This document shows, one piece after another, positions 20,163-29,730 of a DNA stretch of 64,000 nucleotides. The notes under the pieces are model-generated. The model was not told where the DNA came from and did no database searches. It was given only the letters and a program-made list of their open reading frames with translations. A program made the position numbers and the translations under genes. The stretch's first letter is position 1. Every line of letters starts with the position of its first letter. Source of the stretch: Tolypothrix sp. PCC 7910 (lineage in GTDB: Bacteria > Cyanobacteriota > Cyanobacteriia > Cyanobacteriales > Nostocaceae); NCBI RefSeq assembly GCF_011769525.1, contig NZ_CP050440.1, forward strand, positions 3,721,501-3,785,500, written 5' to 3'.

Positions 20163-22457
20163 TTAAGACCCCAAAGCTGCTGCTGTCTTCTTGTGATCCA
20201 ACTTGAGAATTAATACTCCCAAAGGTGGCAGACACAGGTCTAAGGAATAAGGGCGATTGTGCAATGACCAATCATCTGTCCATTTACCACCCAAATTACC
20301 CATGTTACTACCGCCATATTGACGGGAATCACTATTAAATAACTCGGTATAAAAACCTTTGTCTGGTACACCTATACGGTAATGAGAATGGGGTTGAGGT
20401 GTAAAGTTACAAACCACAACCACAAAATTGTCTGAATCCTTATCACGGCGGATAAAGGAAACTACACTATGACGGTTGTCGCTACAGTCAATCCATTCAA
20501 AACCTGGTTCCGCAAAATCTTGGGTGTACAAAGTTGGTTCGCTGCGGTATAGATGGTTCAACTCTTGGAAAAATAGTTTTAACTGTTGGTGTGGCTCAAA
20601 CTGTAGCAAGTGCCATTCTAAATCACCCCAGACATTCCACTCGCTCCATTGCCCAAATTCCATGCTCATAAACATGGTTTTCTTGCCTGGGTGAGCGAAC
20701 ATATAAGTAAATAAACAACGCACATTAGCTAACTTCTGCCATGTATCTCCTGGCATTTTGCCAATCATGTTGCTTTTCCCATGCACGATTTCATCGTGGG
20801 ATAGAGCCAGCATGAAGTTTTCGCTGTGGTTATACCACATACTAAAAGTGATGTTGTTTTGGTGGAACTGGCGGAACCAAGGATCCATGCTGAAGTAGTC
20901 CAGCATATCGTGCATCCAACCCATGTTCCACTTTAAGTTAAAACCCAGACCACCTGTGTAGGTAGGCCAAGATACCATTGGCCAAGAAGTTGATTCCTCT
21001 GCAATGGAAAGCGCTCCAGGAAAATAGCTGAAAATGAGATAATTTACTTGGCGCAGAAAATCTGCTGCTTCTAGATTTTCTCTACCACCGTACTGATTAG
21101 GTAGCCATTCTCCTGGTTTACGGCAATAGTCGAGGTAAAGCATCGAAGCTACAGCATCAACGCGAATACCATCAATGTGGTATTTGTCAAACCAGAACAG
21201 GGCATTTGCTACTAGGAAATTACGTACTTCGTGGCGGGCATAATTAAATACCAGCGTCCCCCATTCTTTATGTTCGCCTTTACGCGGGTCAGCGTGTTCG
21301 TACAGGTGACTACCATCGAAAAAGGCTAAACCATGTCCATCTTTAGGGAAATGGCCAGGAACCCAATCCACAATCACTCCGATTTCGTTTTTGTGGCATT
21401 GGTCAACAAAATACATGAAATCTTCAGGAGTACCAAACCGGGAGGTAGGCGCAAAATAGCCAGTCACCTGATAACCCCAAGATCCATCAAAGGGATGCTC
21501 TGCAATTGGTAAAAGCTCTACATGGGTATAACCGAGTTCTTTAACGTAGGGAATAAGTCTCTCGGCTAGTTCGCGATAGGTGAGGAAACGTGCGCCGGGT
21601 TTCAGTTCGGAAACTATAACTACAGGTTCAGTTTCACCATTGGGTAATTTTGCAGGTTCGGCACTAGAAGCGTGTAACCAAGAACCTATATGCACTTCAT
21701 AAACTGACACAGGCTGAGTTAGAGGATCGGTATGTCGGCGTTTCTCTAACCAGTCGCGATCGCTCCAACTGTAAGCATTTAAATCGGTGACAATTGATGC
21801 TGTTTTCGGACGAGGTTCCTGTTGAAAGCCGTATGGATCGGATTTTTCGTAAATGTGACCTTCAAAATTTTTGATTTCATATTTATAATGTTCTCCCACT
21901 CCTACTTCGGGAATAAATAATTCCCAAACTCCTGTAGGGCCTTTTCGCATTTGGTGTTTGCGTCCATCCCAACTATTGAAATCCCCCAAAATAGAAACGT
22001 TACGCGCATTAGGTGCCCAAACGGCGAAATAAACACCTTTAACGCCATCTACTTGGGTGAGGTGTGCTCCCAATTTCTCATAAATTCGGTGATGATTACC
22101 CTCACCAAACAAATGTAAATCAAAATCTGTCAGGCGCGGAGATTTAAAGGCATAAGGATCGTAGGTGACACGCTCATGTTCCCCTTCTTTGATCCGTAAC
22201 TGGTAATTTGCTAGTTCTGCTGTCTCAATAATGCATTCAAAAAAGTGAGGATGATGCGCTGTTTGCATCGGGTACTCTTTACGTTCCTGAGGAATCACTA
22301 CCCAAGCCGCACTTGCATTTGGTAAGTAGGCTCGCACAACCCAGACATTTTTGCCATTCTGTTCTATGAGATGAGAACCCAGTACTTCAAAGGGGTCTTG
22401 ATGTTGGTTCCAAACGATGCGGTTAACCTGTTCAGGAGCGATCGTGGTCATGGACAT
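20163..22457 (-). CDS. glgB: 1,4-alpha-glucan branching enzyme
   Basis: GlgB introduces alpha-1,6 branches into glycogen, the carbon store of cyanobacteria. The 764-residue protein has an N-terminal carbohydrate-binding region (1-110), a CBM48 domain (about 120-215, FAVWAPNARNVSILGDFN), and a GH13 catalytic barrel. Conserved sites are DWVPGHFP (region I), GIRVDAVASMLYLDY with the nucleophile Asp (II), AEESTSWP with the acid Glu (III) and LSHDEIVHGK (IV). A C-terminal beta domain ends the protein. Length is typical for cyanobacterial GlgB. It starts at ATG; the second Met two codons on is an equally possible start. No other glycogen genes are adjacent. Confidence 0.97.
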   Translation of the reverse strand: MSMTTIAPEQVNRIVWNQHQDPFEVLGSHLIEQNGKNVWVVRAYLPNASAAWVVIPQERKEYPMQTAHHPHFFECIIETAELANYQLRIKEGEHERVTYDPYAFKSPRLTDFDLHLFGEGNHHRIYEKLGAHLTQVDGVKGVYFAVWAPNARNVSILGDFNSWDGRKHQMRKGPTGVWELFIPEVGVGEHYKYEIKNFEGHIYEKSDPYGFQQEPRPKTASIVTDLNAYSWSDRDWLEKRRHTDPLTQPVSVYEVHIGSWLHASSAEPAKLPNGETEPVVIVSELKPGARFLTYRELAERLIPYVKELGYTHVELLPIAEHPFDGSWGYQVTGYFAPTSRFGTPEDFMYFVDQCHKNEIGVIVDWVPGHFPKDGHGLAFFDGSHLYEHADPRKGEHKEWGTLVFNYARHEVRNFLVANALFWFDKYHIDGIRVDAVASMLYLDYCRKPGEWLPNQYGGRENLEAADFLRQVNYLIFSYFPGALSIAEESTSWPMVSWPTYTGGLGFNLKWNMGWMHDMLDYFSMDPWFRQFHQNNITFSMWYNHSENFMLALSHDEIVHGKSNMIGKMPGDTWQKLANVRCLFTYMFAHPGKKTMFMSMEFGQWSEWNVWGDLEWHLLQFEPHQQLKLFFQELNHLYRSEPTLYTQDFAEPGFEWIDCSDNRHSVVSFIRRDKDSDNFVVVVCNFTPQPHSHYRIGVPDKGFYTELFNSDSRQYGGSNMGNLGGKWTDDWSLHNRPYSLDLCLPPLGVLILKLDHKKTAAALGS

Positions 22458-22635
22458 TAAAGCTACCTACTTGAAATAAAGTGATTGACTAAAAAGGCTT
22501 TTGTAAAATATATATATATTCTTTACATTTATTTGCAATTTTGTCGCCACCGTTATCGTACATCAGAAATGGGTAATGGGAATTGACGATTGGTGGCTGG
22601 GAAAAACCAGGGGGAAGAAACAAACGACAAATATA

Positions 22636-22950
22636 TTAAATTCCTAAAAAAGGGAAAATCTGAAGTAAACCTTTGCGTATGCGGAGCAAGAAAATTTGAT
22701 CCCGAATTTTAGGATCTAGTTGTCGGGGTGGGATAACTTGTAGCTGCTCTTGTAATTGTGCGTATTCTGCGGCAGTTAGAGGTTTACCGTCAACAGGCGA
22801 TCGCGCTTGTATAATTATCTCTGTGCGTAATATCTCTTCTGGCACATCTTCTGCTGGTGGTAGTGCCATTGCTTCTGTCCCCCAATGGCTACTTAAACCC
22901 ACCAAGATACCAATGCTAATGCTCAAAATGAAAAGTTTGATCCGCTTCAT
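22636..22950 (-). CDS. Small exported conserved protein
   Basis: A 104-residue protein when started at the ATG at 22950, which has GAGG eight bases upstream; a longer frame to 23061 adds 37 residues without a better site. Residues 1-28 (KRIKLFILSISIGILVGLSS) form a signal peptide, with likely cleavage after the AMA at residues 27-29. The mature part is an acidic then Gln/Arg-rich helical segment (LTAAEYAQLQEQL, DPKIRDQIFLLRIRKGLLQI). It resembles hypothetical proteins found near cyanobacterial glgB. No catalytic motif is seen. It is likely periplasmic or lumenal, function unknown. Confidence 0.65.
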   Translation of the reverse strand: MKRIKLFILSISIGILVGLSSHWGTEAMALPPAEDVPEEILRTEIIIQARSPVDGKPLTAAEYAQLQEQLQVIPPRQLDPKIRDQIFLLRIRKGLLQIFPFLGI

Positions 22951-23567
22951 AAAACCTCGCAGCGGGACTAGGGAAAAACAGTAGAGACGAAATTCCTTCC
23001 ATTTCCACTGGGTTTCGCGAGCAAATCCTGTAGGTGGTATGAGGATGTTGCTTTCCTCCATTTACCTTGATATTTTCAAACCTCATCGCTCAGGATATCT
23101 AGCAATTTATATATTTTTGAGGACTTCTGAATGGAATCTAAATATTTAATTTACTTATACCTAAGACAGAGTTGGGCTGGAAAACAATGCTCAACGGTTC
23201 AATGATATATTTTCTTCTATCTTGCTGGATTTTGAATAACTGTAGAGAAGCCAGCTGCTACAGCGTCGGGAATTCAAATTTTTGTGCAAGATAAACAGTA
23301 GCAAGGTTAGAAAAATTGCGCCAAGCCTAAATAATACAAGCACTGAGTTATTCAATTATTTGAATAGAAAGACATTGGATCAAGGTAATATACCTTTTCA
23401 CCAATGTCCTCTATGTTGGTACTTTTAGTTAAAAAATACTTGAGCAACCTCAAGTTTTCATTTAGCAACACGAGATTACTTAGATCTTTATCTCCACTAC
23501 TATCGATACAAGCGATACAGCGAAAATCGTCGTTACTAAATTGTTTTAAGCTTGAGAGACTGAGCTA
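22951..23567. other. Gap holding a lipoprotein terminator
   Basis: AT-rich region with no accepted gene. It contains a strong nested hairpin (23371-23408, listed separately) downstream of the minus-strand lipoprotein gene. Confidence 0.45.
23371..23408 (-). terminator. Nested hairpin, probable terminator
   Basis: GACATTGG (23371-23378) pairs with CCAATGTC (23401-23408), and inside it AAGGTA (23382-23387) pairs with TACCTT (23391-23396). On the minus strand it is followed by TTTCTATT. It lies about 160 bases beyond the lipoprotein stop codon. Confidence 0.5.
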
Positions 23568-23816
23568 CTAGGGTGACTTAGTTGCAGCAGGAGTAGGAGA
23601 TGTTGTTGTAGTTGTTGTAGGAGATGTTGTTGTAGTTGTTGTTGGGGCTTTTGTTGCAGCAGGTGTTCCAGCATCAGTTGGTTCGCCAGCTGCTGGACTG
23701 GTGGTTGCAGTACCACCAGTACCACCTTCGCCACCACCACCACCACCACCTTCACAAGCGCCAAGAACTGCCGCCAGACTTAACATGAGAGCCAAACCAA
23801 AGATTTTTGTTTTCAT
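23568..23816 (-). CDS. Small Thr/Ala/Pro-rich lipoprotein
   Basis: An 82-residue protein. The signal peptide ends in a lipobox (LGAC, Cys at about residue 20), so it should be lipid-anchored. It is followed by a Gly-rich stretch (seven Gly in a row) and a low-complexity Thr/Pro/Ala tail in which SPTTTTTT is repeated. At DNA level the tail is a 24-base tandem repeat (about 23598-23645) and the Gly run is a GGT repeat, so length variation by slippage is likely. A GAGGAG ribosome site precedes the ATG. The function is unknown; it may be a flexible surface tether. Confidence 0.7.
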   Translation of the reverse strand: MKTKIFGLALMLSLAAVLGACEGGGGGGGEGGTGGTATTSPAAGEPTDAGTPAATKAPTTTTTTSPTTTTTTSPTPAATKSP

Positions 23817-24336
23817 AACTCCTCGTTCACCATTTATGGCAAGATCAAATTTTCGCCTGATGACTACGATACCCTATTTGTTGCTTTTTTTTAAAATCCT
23901 TTGAGGTACATATTTTACAGGTAATACTAATCAAAGATTTTTTCTTGAGGGTAACATTATCAGCAGGTTTGAGTAATTAGTTTCTCTTAACTAAGCAAGA
24001 AAATAACTTAATCACTCCAGATTGGATTCGGATAATTAGCTAGCAATTCGGGATATCATACCAAAAATTGTGATGTTTTCGCAGACACTTGCCGCTTGCT
24101 GCCTAGCATTGCCATACTTTAGAGGCAATGCCCAAAGGTTCAAGCTCTCCTGGTGCAGTTCGGTGATTGCTACTATTGCAATACTCAAGTGATGCAAACA
24201 TTGGTGCAGCTACCTGTCAAAACACTGAAAAGGGTTTAGGGTGTTATTTGTGCTGATTGCATAAGGGAGATTGGAACCTTAGCAAAACCAGACAAGCAAA
24301 TCTAAAATACAGTTTTTCCCACCTAAAGACAAAGTT
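23817..24336. other. Divergent promoter region, lipoprotein and FtsL-like gene
   Basis: A 520-base gap between divergent genes. No third gene, tRNA or clear operator was recognised. A 103-codon frame at 24257-24568 overlaps the FtsL-like gene in another frame and looks spurious. Confidence 0.4.
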
Positions 24337-25047
24337 ATGGCTGCTGTTCGTAAATCAGCTGTTTCTGCAACGGGTAATTGGTTTCGACAAGATTCTACTC
24401 CTTCAGGAGGAAAGAGGCGCTCGGCATATCGACGGTCAACTGCGCCCAGAGTGTCTCAACCTGCTGTTGAACCTTCACCAGTACCCGCAACAAGACAACG
24501 GCGTTCATCAAAAAATGTATCTGTTTCTTCTTCTCCCACAAGTGGCTTGGTTATGCCAACTACGGTAACGTCGGGTAAACAACCAACTGCTAACCTTCAA
24601 AGGCAGTTAAGTACTCCAAGCACTTTACATAAAAGTTCCCGGTTGGGTTTCCTGAAGCTGCCGATAATGAATAACTCTAGCAATTTACCTGTGTGGTTGT
24701 TGCGCTTTTATACTTTACATCGCTATTCTTCAGTGGTGACATTTTTATTGGTAGCAACAACGCTCATGGTTTATGGTTGGACAGTTTATTCACAAGAGCT
24801 TTGGAGTCAGGGATACCGCAGATTACAAAGTCTGCAACGTCATGAACGACAGTTGACGACAACTAACGCCACCCTAACCAATAAAATGGCACAAGAAGCA
24901 GAACAACCCACAGCAGGATTTGTATCACCAACTCCTGCACGTACAATTTTCTTGCCACCTGCAAATAATAATCCTAATTCAACACCTACTGAGACCACAT
25001 CTAATTTGCAAACGCAGCCGCCAACTTCCTCGCCGCTGGGATATTAA
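24337..25047 (+). CDS. Bitopic septal protein candidate, FtsL/FtsB-like
   Basis: A 236-residue single-pass protein. Residues 1-125 are basic, Ser/Thr/Pro-rich and probably a disordered cytoplasmic tail. One membrane helix lies at about 137-157 (SSVVTFLLVATTLMVYGWTV). A short helical segment with coiled-coil character follows (LQSLQRHERQLTTTNATLTNK), and the C-terminus is Pro/Asn/Thr-rich. Topology and position immediately upstream of ftsI are what is expected of FtsL, whose sequence is poorly conserved. A divisome role is inference from context; no family signature proves it. It starts at ATG. The ftsI gene follows after about 190 bases of repeats. Confidence 0.7.
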   Translation: MAAVRKSAVSATGNWFRQDSTPSGGKRRSAYRRSTAPRVSQPAVEPSPVPATRQRRSSKNVSVSSSPTSGLVMPTTVTSGKQPTANLQRQLSTPSTLHKSSRLGFLKLPIMNNSSNLPVWLLRFYTLHRYSSVVTFLLVATTLMVYGWTVYSQELWSQGYRRLQSLQRHERQLTTTNATLTNKMAQEAEQPTAGFVSPTPARTIFLPPANNNPNSTPTETTSNLQTQPPTSSPLGY

Positions 25048-25239
25048 ATTTAAGAGTCATGGTCATTAGTCGTTTGTCATTAGGATAGTACCAATTTGTA
25101 ATTTCTAATTCGTATTTTGTAATTAAGTAAAGTCAGATTTGATCTAGGTTTCTGGGTTAGAATCTGTCACTCTATCATAGAGAATTGGTATAAAACTTGT
25201 GGCTCATGACTAATGACAAAGGACAATGGATAAATCTAA
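25048..25239. repeat. STRR-rich gap between the FtsL-like gene and ftsI
   Basis: GTCATTAG-type heptads lie at about 25055-25085, and TGACTAATGACAAAGGACAA just before the ftsI start (25207-25226). The ftsI ribosome site, if any, falls within this repeat sequence. Confidence 0.65.
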
Positions 25240-27084
25240 ATGCGTAAGTCACCAAGTAGAAGTAAATTCCAAAATTTTCGGACTTCCAATTTTACCCGGC
25301 AGAGGAAGGGTACTCAACGAGGGTTATTAGAAACCTCTACGCCTAACACTCAAGAAGCAATACCAAATACGAGAACTCGGCTATTGATCACATGGGGTCT
25401 ACTCATGGCAGCAGGGTTAGGTTTAGCAATTAATTTGTATCAACTACAAATTGTTAACGGCACAAAACTAACCGAAAAGGCGCGCAAGCAACAAATGGTA
25501 AATTTGCGACCTTTTATGCCTCGTCGCCCAGTCATAGATCGTGGCAATAATTTGTTAGCAATTGACCGTCCTGTCTACACTGTCTTTGCTCATCCCAAGT
25601 TATTTGATAAGTCTAATGAAGAAATAGCGCAGCGGCTGGCACCTATTTTAAATAAAGACGTTGCTGAGTTGGTAAAAATATTTGAAAGTAAAAAAAGTGG
25701 TATTACACTAACTCCTGCATTACCAGAAGAACTTGCCGATCGCTTTATGCGGTTAAATTTAAATGGGTTTGAATTTGTGCAAAAATACGCAAGATTTTAC
25801 CCACAAGAAGATATAGCAGCTGATGTTGTTGGCTACGTTAATCTTGACCGTCGTGGTCAGGCTGGAGTGGAATATAGTCAAGAGAAGTTACTCGAACGTT
25901 CTGTGCAAACGGTGCGGTTAAGCCGTGCTGGGAATGGTGCATTGATGCCAGATCATGCACCAGATGGATTTTTGCACTTTGATGACTTGCAATTACAGCT
26001 AACTATCGATAGCCGCCTGCAAAGGGCAGCTCGTTCTGCACTCAAACAACAGATGGAAAAGTTTGGTGCAAAACGAGGGGGGGTAATTGTTATGGATGCA
26101 GCCGATGGTTCTTTATTGGCCTTGGTTTCCCAACCTAGCTACAATCCAAATCAATATTCTAAAGCTGATATTTCACTATTTAAAAACTGGACAGTAGCAG
26201 ATCTGTATGAGCCAGGATCGACTTTTAAGCCATTAAATGTAGCGATCGCTCTCGAAAATGGTGTAATTAAATCAGACGATGTCTTTAATGACCCTGGTTC
26301 AATTCAAGTAACTGACCGCATTATTAAAAATGCTCAGAACAAAAGTTACGGCAGGATTAATATTGCCGAAATTCTGCAACATTCCAGCAATATTGGCATG
26401 GTACAAATTATCCAAAGATTACAGCCTAATATTTACTATAACTGGCTGGAACGCTTGGGGTTAGGTCAACCTATGGATACAGATTTGCCTTTTGAAGTTG
26501 GTAGTCGGCTCAAAAGCCAAGAAGAATTTATTTCCACGCCCATTGAACCTGCAACTACTTCTTTTGGTCAAGGCTTTTCTTTAACACCCTTACAGTTAGT
26601 ACAAATGCATGGGGCCTTAGCTAATGGCGGGAAATTGGTAACGCCTCATGTAGTTAAAGGACTAATTGATAGTAAAGGGCAAATGCATTATTTACCTAAT
26701 CGTCCTATGCCACGCCAAATTTTCTCACCTGCAACAACCCAACAGGTAGTAGAAATGATGGAAACTGTGGTGTCTAAAGGTAGTGGTAAGGCAGCACAAA
26801 TTCCTGGCTATCGAATTGCAGGTAAAACAGGTACAGCTCAAAAGGCGAGTGCTTCTGGTGGCTACCAAGTTGGTGCCAGAATTACGAGTTTTGTGGGAAT
26901 TTTGCCTGTGGAAGCTCCCCGTTATGTGGTTTTAGCATTGGTAGACGAACCGAAAGGAGAAAACGCCTATGGTTCCACCGTCGCTGCACCGATTGTCAAA
27001 GCTGTCATGGAAGCTTTGATTCCTATTGAACAAATTCCCCCAAGTTCAACAGTTAATCCAGTCCCAGCAGATACGGCGAATTGA
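25240..27084 (+). CDS. ftsI: Septal peptidoglycan transpeptidase (PBP3, FtsI)
   Basis: A 614-residue class B penicillin-binding protein that cross-links septal peptidoglycan. A cytoplasmic tail of about 45 residues and one membrane helix (about 48-68) precede the PBP dimer domain (about 95-250; RPFMPRRPVIDRG). The transpeptidase domain has all three motifs: STFK (catalytic Ser near 327), SSN (near 381) and KTG (near 529). It starts at ATG. The FtsL-like gene upstream supports a divisome role. There is no ftsW or mur gene in the window. Identity as a septal-type PBP is strong. Confidence 0.94.
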   Translation: MRKSPSRSKFQNFRTSNFTRQRKGTQRGLLETSTPNTQEAIPNTRTRLLITWGLLMAAGLGLAINLYQLQIVNGTKLTEKARKQQMVNLRPFMPRRPVIDRGNNLLAIDRPVYTVFAHPKLFDKSNEEIAQRLAPILNKDVAELVKIFESKKSGITLTPALPEELADRFMRLNLNGFEFVQKYARFYPQEDIAADVVGYVNLDRRGQAGVEYSQEKLLERSVQTVRLSRAGNGALMPDHAPDGFLHFDDLQLQLTIDSRLQRAARSALKQQMEKFGAKRGGVIVMDAADGSLLALVSQPSYNPNQYSKADISLFKNWTVADLYEPGSTFKPLNVAIALENGVIKSDDVFNDPGSIQVTDRIIKNAQNKSYGRINIAEILQHSSNIGMVQIIQRLQPNIYYNWLERLGLGQPMDTDLPFEVGSRLKSQEEFISTPIEPATTSFGQGFSLTPLQLVQMHGALANGGKLVTPHVVKGLIDSKGQMHYLPNRPMPRQIFSPATTQQVVEMMETVVSKGSGKAAQIPGYRIAGKTGTAQKASASGGYQVGARITSFVGILPVEAPRYVVLALVDEPKGENAYGSTVAAPIVKAVMEALIPIEQIPPSSTVNPVPADTAN

Positions 27085-27133
27085 TTGAGGAGGGGATGGG
27101 GTAATTGGGGTTTGTCATTTGGTATTGTCTACC

Positions 27134-27598
27134 TTATCCCCAGTCCCAGTCCCCAATCCCCACATTGTATGGAGTAATTTCGGCGAGGCGATCGCCTTCA
27201 TTTGTATAAGTTAAATAAATACTCAAATAACTATCTGGTTGGTAAGGCATCCTTTCTGCCCACTCGATGGCGACAATTCCCGGTATCACCTCAAAACTTT
27301 CCCAGTATGTTTCTAAGTTTAAGGCGGCAACTTCTTGTGGTTCTAAACGATATAAATCCAAATGGTAAAGGGGTAGCCGTCCTTCTATATATTCATTAAT
27401 AATTGTAAAAGTAGGGCTGACAATAGATTCAGTGATTCCCAAACCCTGGCCAATTCCTTGCACTAAAGTAGTTTTGCCAGCACCCAAATCTCCTTCTAGT
27501 AAAATTACACTGCCAGCATGAAGAGATTGTGCTAAAGCAATACCTAAATTTTGGGTTGCTTCTGCATTGGCGAGCATAATTTTGATTTTATCTGCCAT
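27134..27598 (-). CDS. tsaE: tRNA t6A biosynthesis ATPase TsaE
   Basis: TsaE is the P-loop ATPase that supports TsaB/TsaD in making threonylcarbamoyladenosine at position 37 of ANN-decoding tRNAs. The 154-residue protein has the Walker A motif GDLGAGKTT near residue 36-44, [10 protein letters not shown], and HLDLYRL. The last nine residues (VGIGDWDWG) are encoded by STRR heptads (GGGATTG, GGGACTG), so the gene has extended into repeat DNA. ATG at 27598 overlaps the end of the upstream yvcK-like gene by 11 bases, consistent with translational coupling. Confidence 0.93.
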   Translation of the reverse strand: MADKIKIMLANAEATQNLGIALAQSLHAGSVILLEGDLGAGKTTLVQGIGQGLGITESIVSPTFTIINEYIEGRLPLYHLDLYRLEPQEVAALNLETYWESFEVIPGIVAIEWAERMPYQPDSYLSIYLTYTNEGDRLAEITPYNVGIGDWDWG

Positions 27599-28799
27599 GA
27601 TGTGCTCCAGTGTACCAACGCAATAAAACTCGTGCTAGTTTCTGGGGATTGTGTCGTACACAACCTGTTTCATCTTCAAATAAAATGTTAGCTGGGACTA
27701 TTCTACGTCCTAGTTGGGTGACAGCTTCGCGATCAAGGAAGACAGGATGGGAATTTTGTTGAGCGTAGCGGATGAGTGACTTAGCTGAGGGGGATTTTTT
27801 GTGTACCAGCACAGCATCAAAAAGCCGTCTTCCTCCTGTAGATGCATCAATAGCTCTGATATGGTCGGCAACAGTATAGCCTTCAGTTTCTCCTGGTTGA
27901 GTCATAATATTGCAGACATAGATACGGAGGGCATTAGTTTGAGCGATCGCATCTGCAATTTCTGGTACTAACAAATTCGGAATCAAGCTTGTATAAAGGC
28001 TACCTGGGCCAATAATAATATAGTCAGCTTCTTTAATTGCTCGGATTGCTGCGGGTAAAGCTGGCGGATTAGCAGGAATACAGCCAAGTTTCACAATGCG
28101 TCCCCCAGCCTTGGGAATGCTAGATTCTCCCTCAATACGACGACCATCGGCTAATTCTGCCCACAAACGTACATCACTGAGAGTAGCTGGTAACACTTGT
28201 CCTCTTACTGCCAGAACTTTAGAACTAGCTGCCACAGCCCGTTCTAAATCCCCAGTAATATCACTCATTGCAGTTAAAAATAAATTACCAAAACTATGAC
28301 CATTTAAACCATCCCCAGCCCGAAAACGGTATTGAAATAATTCTGTGAGTAATTTTTCTTCATCTGCTAACGCTGCCAGACAGTTGCGAATATCCCCTGG
28401 TGGTAGAACTCCAAATTCTTGGCGCAAACGTCCAGAAGAGCCACCATCATCAGCAACAGTTACGATGGCAGTAATATTAGCGCTATAAGTTTTTAATCCC
28501 CTTAGCAAAGTAGAAAGACCTGTACCACCGCCAATCACTACCATTTTTGGCCCTCGATACAAACGGTGATGTGCCAACAGCACATCAATTAATTCTTCTT
28601 CGCCTTCTGGCCTTAATACCTTAGTAATTGAGCCGACAGTGCGGGTTTGTCCCCAAAGCAACAATAGCAAGCCACACAACAGTACCAAAGGGCCACTAAT
28701 ATAGTTGGGTAACAGGTCACTCAGGAAGCCCAGAAACCCCCTAATTAATTCTATTGCCCAAAAAATCGGGGTCAACTTAATCCAAATAGCTAACCCCAA
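27588..28799 (-). CDS. YvcK/CofD-like protein with N-terminal membrane segment
   Basis: A 403-residue protein as annotated from a TTG codon. Two hydrophobic helices (about 5-50) precede the YvcK domain: [63 protein letters not shown]. YvcK (gluconeogenesis factor) binds UDP-sugars and is linked to cell-wall and carbon metabolism control in Gram-positives; the related CofD is a different enzyme. The same frame stays open upstream to a stop at 28962-28964 and encodes a plausible N-terminus but has no ATG; see the entry for 28800-28959. The gene overlaps tsaE. Confidence 0.87.
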   Translation of the reverse strand: MGLAIWIKLTPIFWAIELIRGFLGFLSDLLPNYISGPLVLLCGLLLLLWGQTRTVGSITKVLRPEGEEELIDVLLAHHRLYRGPKMVVIGGGTGLSTLLRGLKTYSANITAIVTVADDGGSSGRLRQEFGVLPPGDIRNCLAALADEEKLLTELFQYRFRAGDGLNGHSFGNLFLTAMSDITGDLERAVAASSKVLAVRGQVLPATLSDVRLWAELADGRRIEGESSIPKAGGRIVKLGCIPANPPALPAAIRAIKEADYIIIGPGSLYTSLIPNLLVPEIADAIAQTNALRIYVCNIMTQPGETEGYTVADHIRAIDASTGGRRLFDAVLVHKKSPSAKSLIRYAQQNSHPVFLDREAVTQLGRRIVPANILFEDETGCVRHNPQKLARVLLRWYTGAHHGR

Positions 28800-28959
28800 A
28801 CTTGCCAGTAGTACTCCGCCAACACTGATGAGTAACCAACGTTTAACCGATAAACCTGGGGATAACCACTTAAACCACTGGTTTACCCGATGGGAAGTGC
28901 GGCTGCGTGACTGCTGTTGCAGAGTGTTTAGGGCTTGTCTAAAAAAAACCGATTGACAT
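28800..28959 (-). other. Probable missing N-terminus of the yvcK-like gene, apparent frameshift
   Basis: An ATG at 28959 reads M-S-I-G-F-F and then TAG, because of an eight-base homopolymer (plus-strand A8, 28941-28948). With one base fewer it would read [16 protein letters not shown] and continue in frame through a basic segment and a first membrane helix ([17 protein letters not shown]) into the annotated gene. This would add about 53 residues. It may be a sequencing error, a real frameshift with a downstream start, or transcriptional slippage on the homopolymer. Confidence 0.65.
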
Positions 28960-29130
28960 AGCTAGTTGGGAGCAGTGGGACAAATAATAATTAACAGAAA
29001 ATGTAACTACGTGGTTTAAATACCAAGTATAGACTTATGACAAATTTTCATCTCTATAGACTTTGAGTAAATCGTCAAAGTTGCCAGCATTTACCCTCAG
29101 ATCACACTTTATTGAGTAAAAGCGAATTGA

Positions 29131-29622
29131 ATGGAAAAGCGCATTTTAGGATTAGATCCCGGATTGGCGATTTTAGGATTTGGGGTAATTAACTGCAAGA
29201 AAAATGAAACCAAGATCCAAGATACAACCGTCCAGATGGTAGATTTTGGCGTAATCAGTACACCCGCAAATGCGGAAATGGGGCAACGGCTGTGTACCTT
29301 ATTTGACGATTTGCACACCCTGATGGAGGAATTGCAACCTGACTTAGTTGCCATCGAAAAATTATTCTTCTATCGTATGTCAAGTACTATTCTGGTTGCA
29401 CAAGCAAGGGGTGTAATCATGTTAGCGTTGGCGCAGCGTCGTCTCCCTTATGTGGAGTTTACCCCTGCCCAAATTAAACAAGCGTTAACGGGATATGGTA
29501 ATGCTGAAAAGTATGAAGTGCAAGAGGCAGTTGCAAGAGAGTTAAATTTAGAGGATATCCCTAAGCCAGACGATGCCTCAGATGCTTTAGCTGTGGCTTT
29601 AACGGCTTGGTTTCAGGTATAA
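29131..29622 (+). CDS. ruvC: Holliday junction resolvase RuvC
   Basis: RuvC is the endonuclease that cuts Holliday junctions after RuvAB branch migration. The 163-residue protein has the RNase-H-like fold with all four acidic catalytic residues: Asp9 (LGLDPG), Glu76 (AIEKLFF), Asp148 and Asp151 ([10 protein letters not shown]). Length is normal. It starts at ATG; the gene is monocistronic and ends in a strong bidirectional terminator shared with metH. ruvA and ruvB are not in the window, as is usual in cyanobacteria. Confidence 0.97.
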   Translation: MEKRILGLDPGLAILGFGVINCKKNETKIQDTTVQMVDFGVISTPANAEMGQRLCTLFDDLHTLMEELQPDLVAIEKLFFYRMSSTILVAQARGVIMLALAQRRLPYVEFTPAQIKQALTGYGNAEKYEVQEAVARELNLEDIPKPDDASDALAVALTAWFQV

Positions 29623-29641
29623 TTTTCTACAAATTTTTCAC

Positions 29642-29685
29642 TAAAAAGTAGGGGTGCACCAATACACTGGTTCCCCTACTTTTTA
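29642..29685. terminator. Bidirectional terminator between ruvC and metH
   Basis: TAAAAAGTAGGGG (29642-29654) pairs perfectly with CCCCTACTTTTTA (29673-29685), a 13-bp stem with A and T runs on the outside of each arm. It serves both convergent genes. Confidence 0.9.
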
Positions 29686-29730
29686 CGAAAGTTTACCGCA
29701 TACTAAATCTGTGTTTTAGAGGCTGGGTTT

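Noticed and set aside
23546-23764. Leu/Gln-rich frame antisense-phase to the lipoprotein gene
   Set aside because: Same strand, other frame of a triplet-like repeat; the lipobox frame is far better supported.
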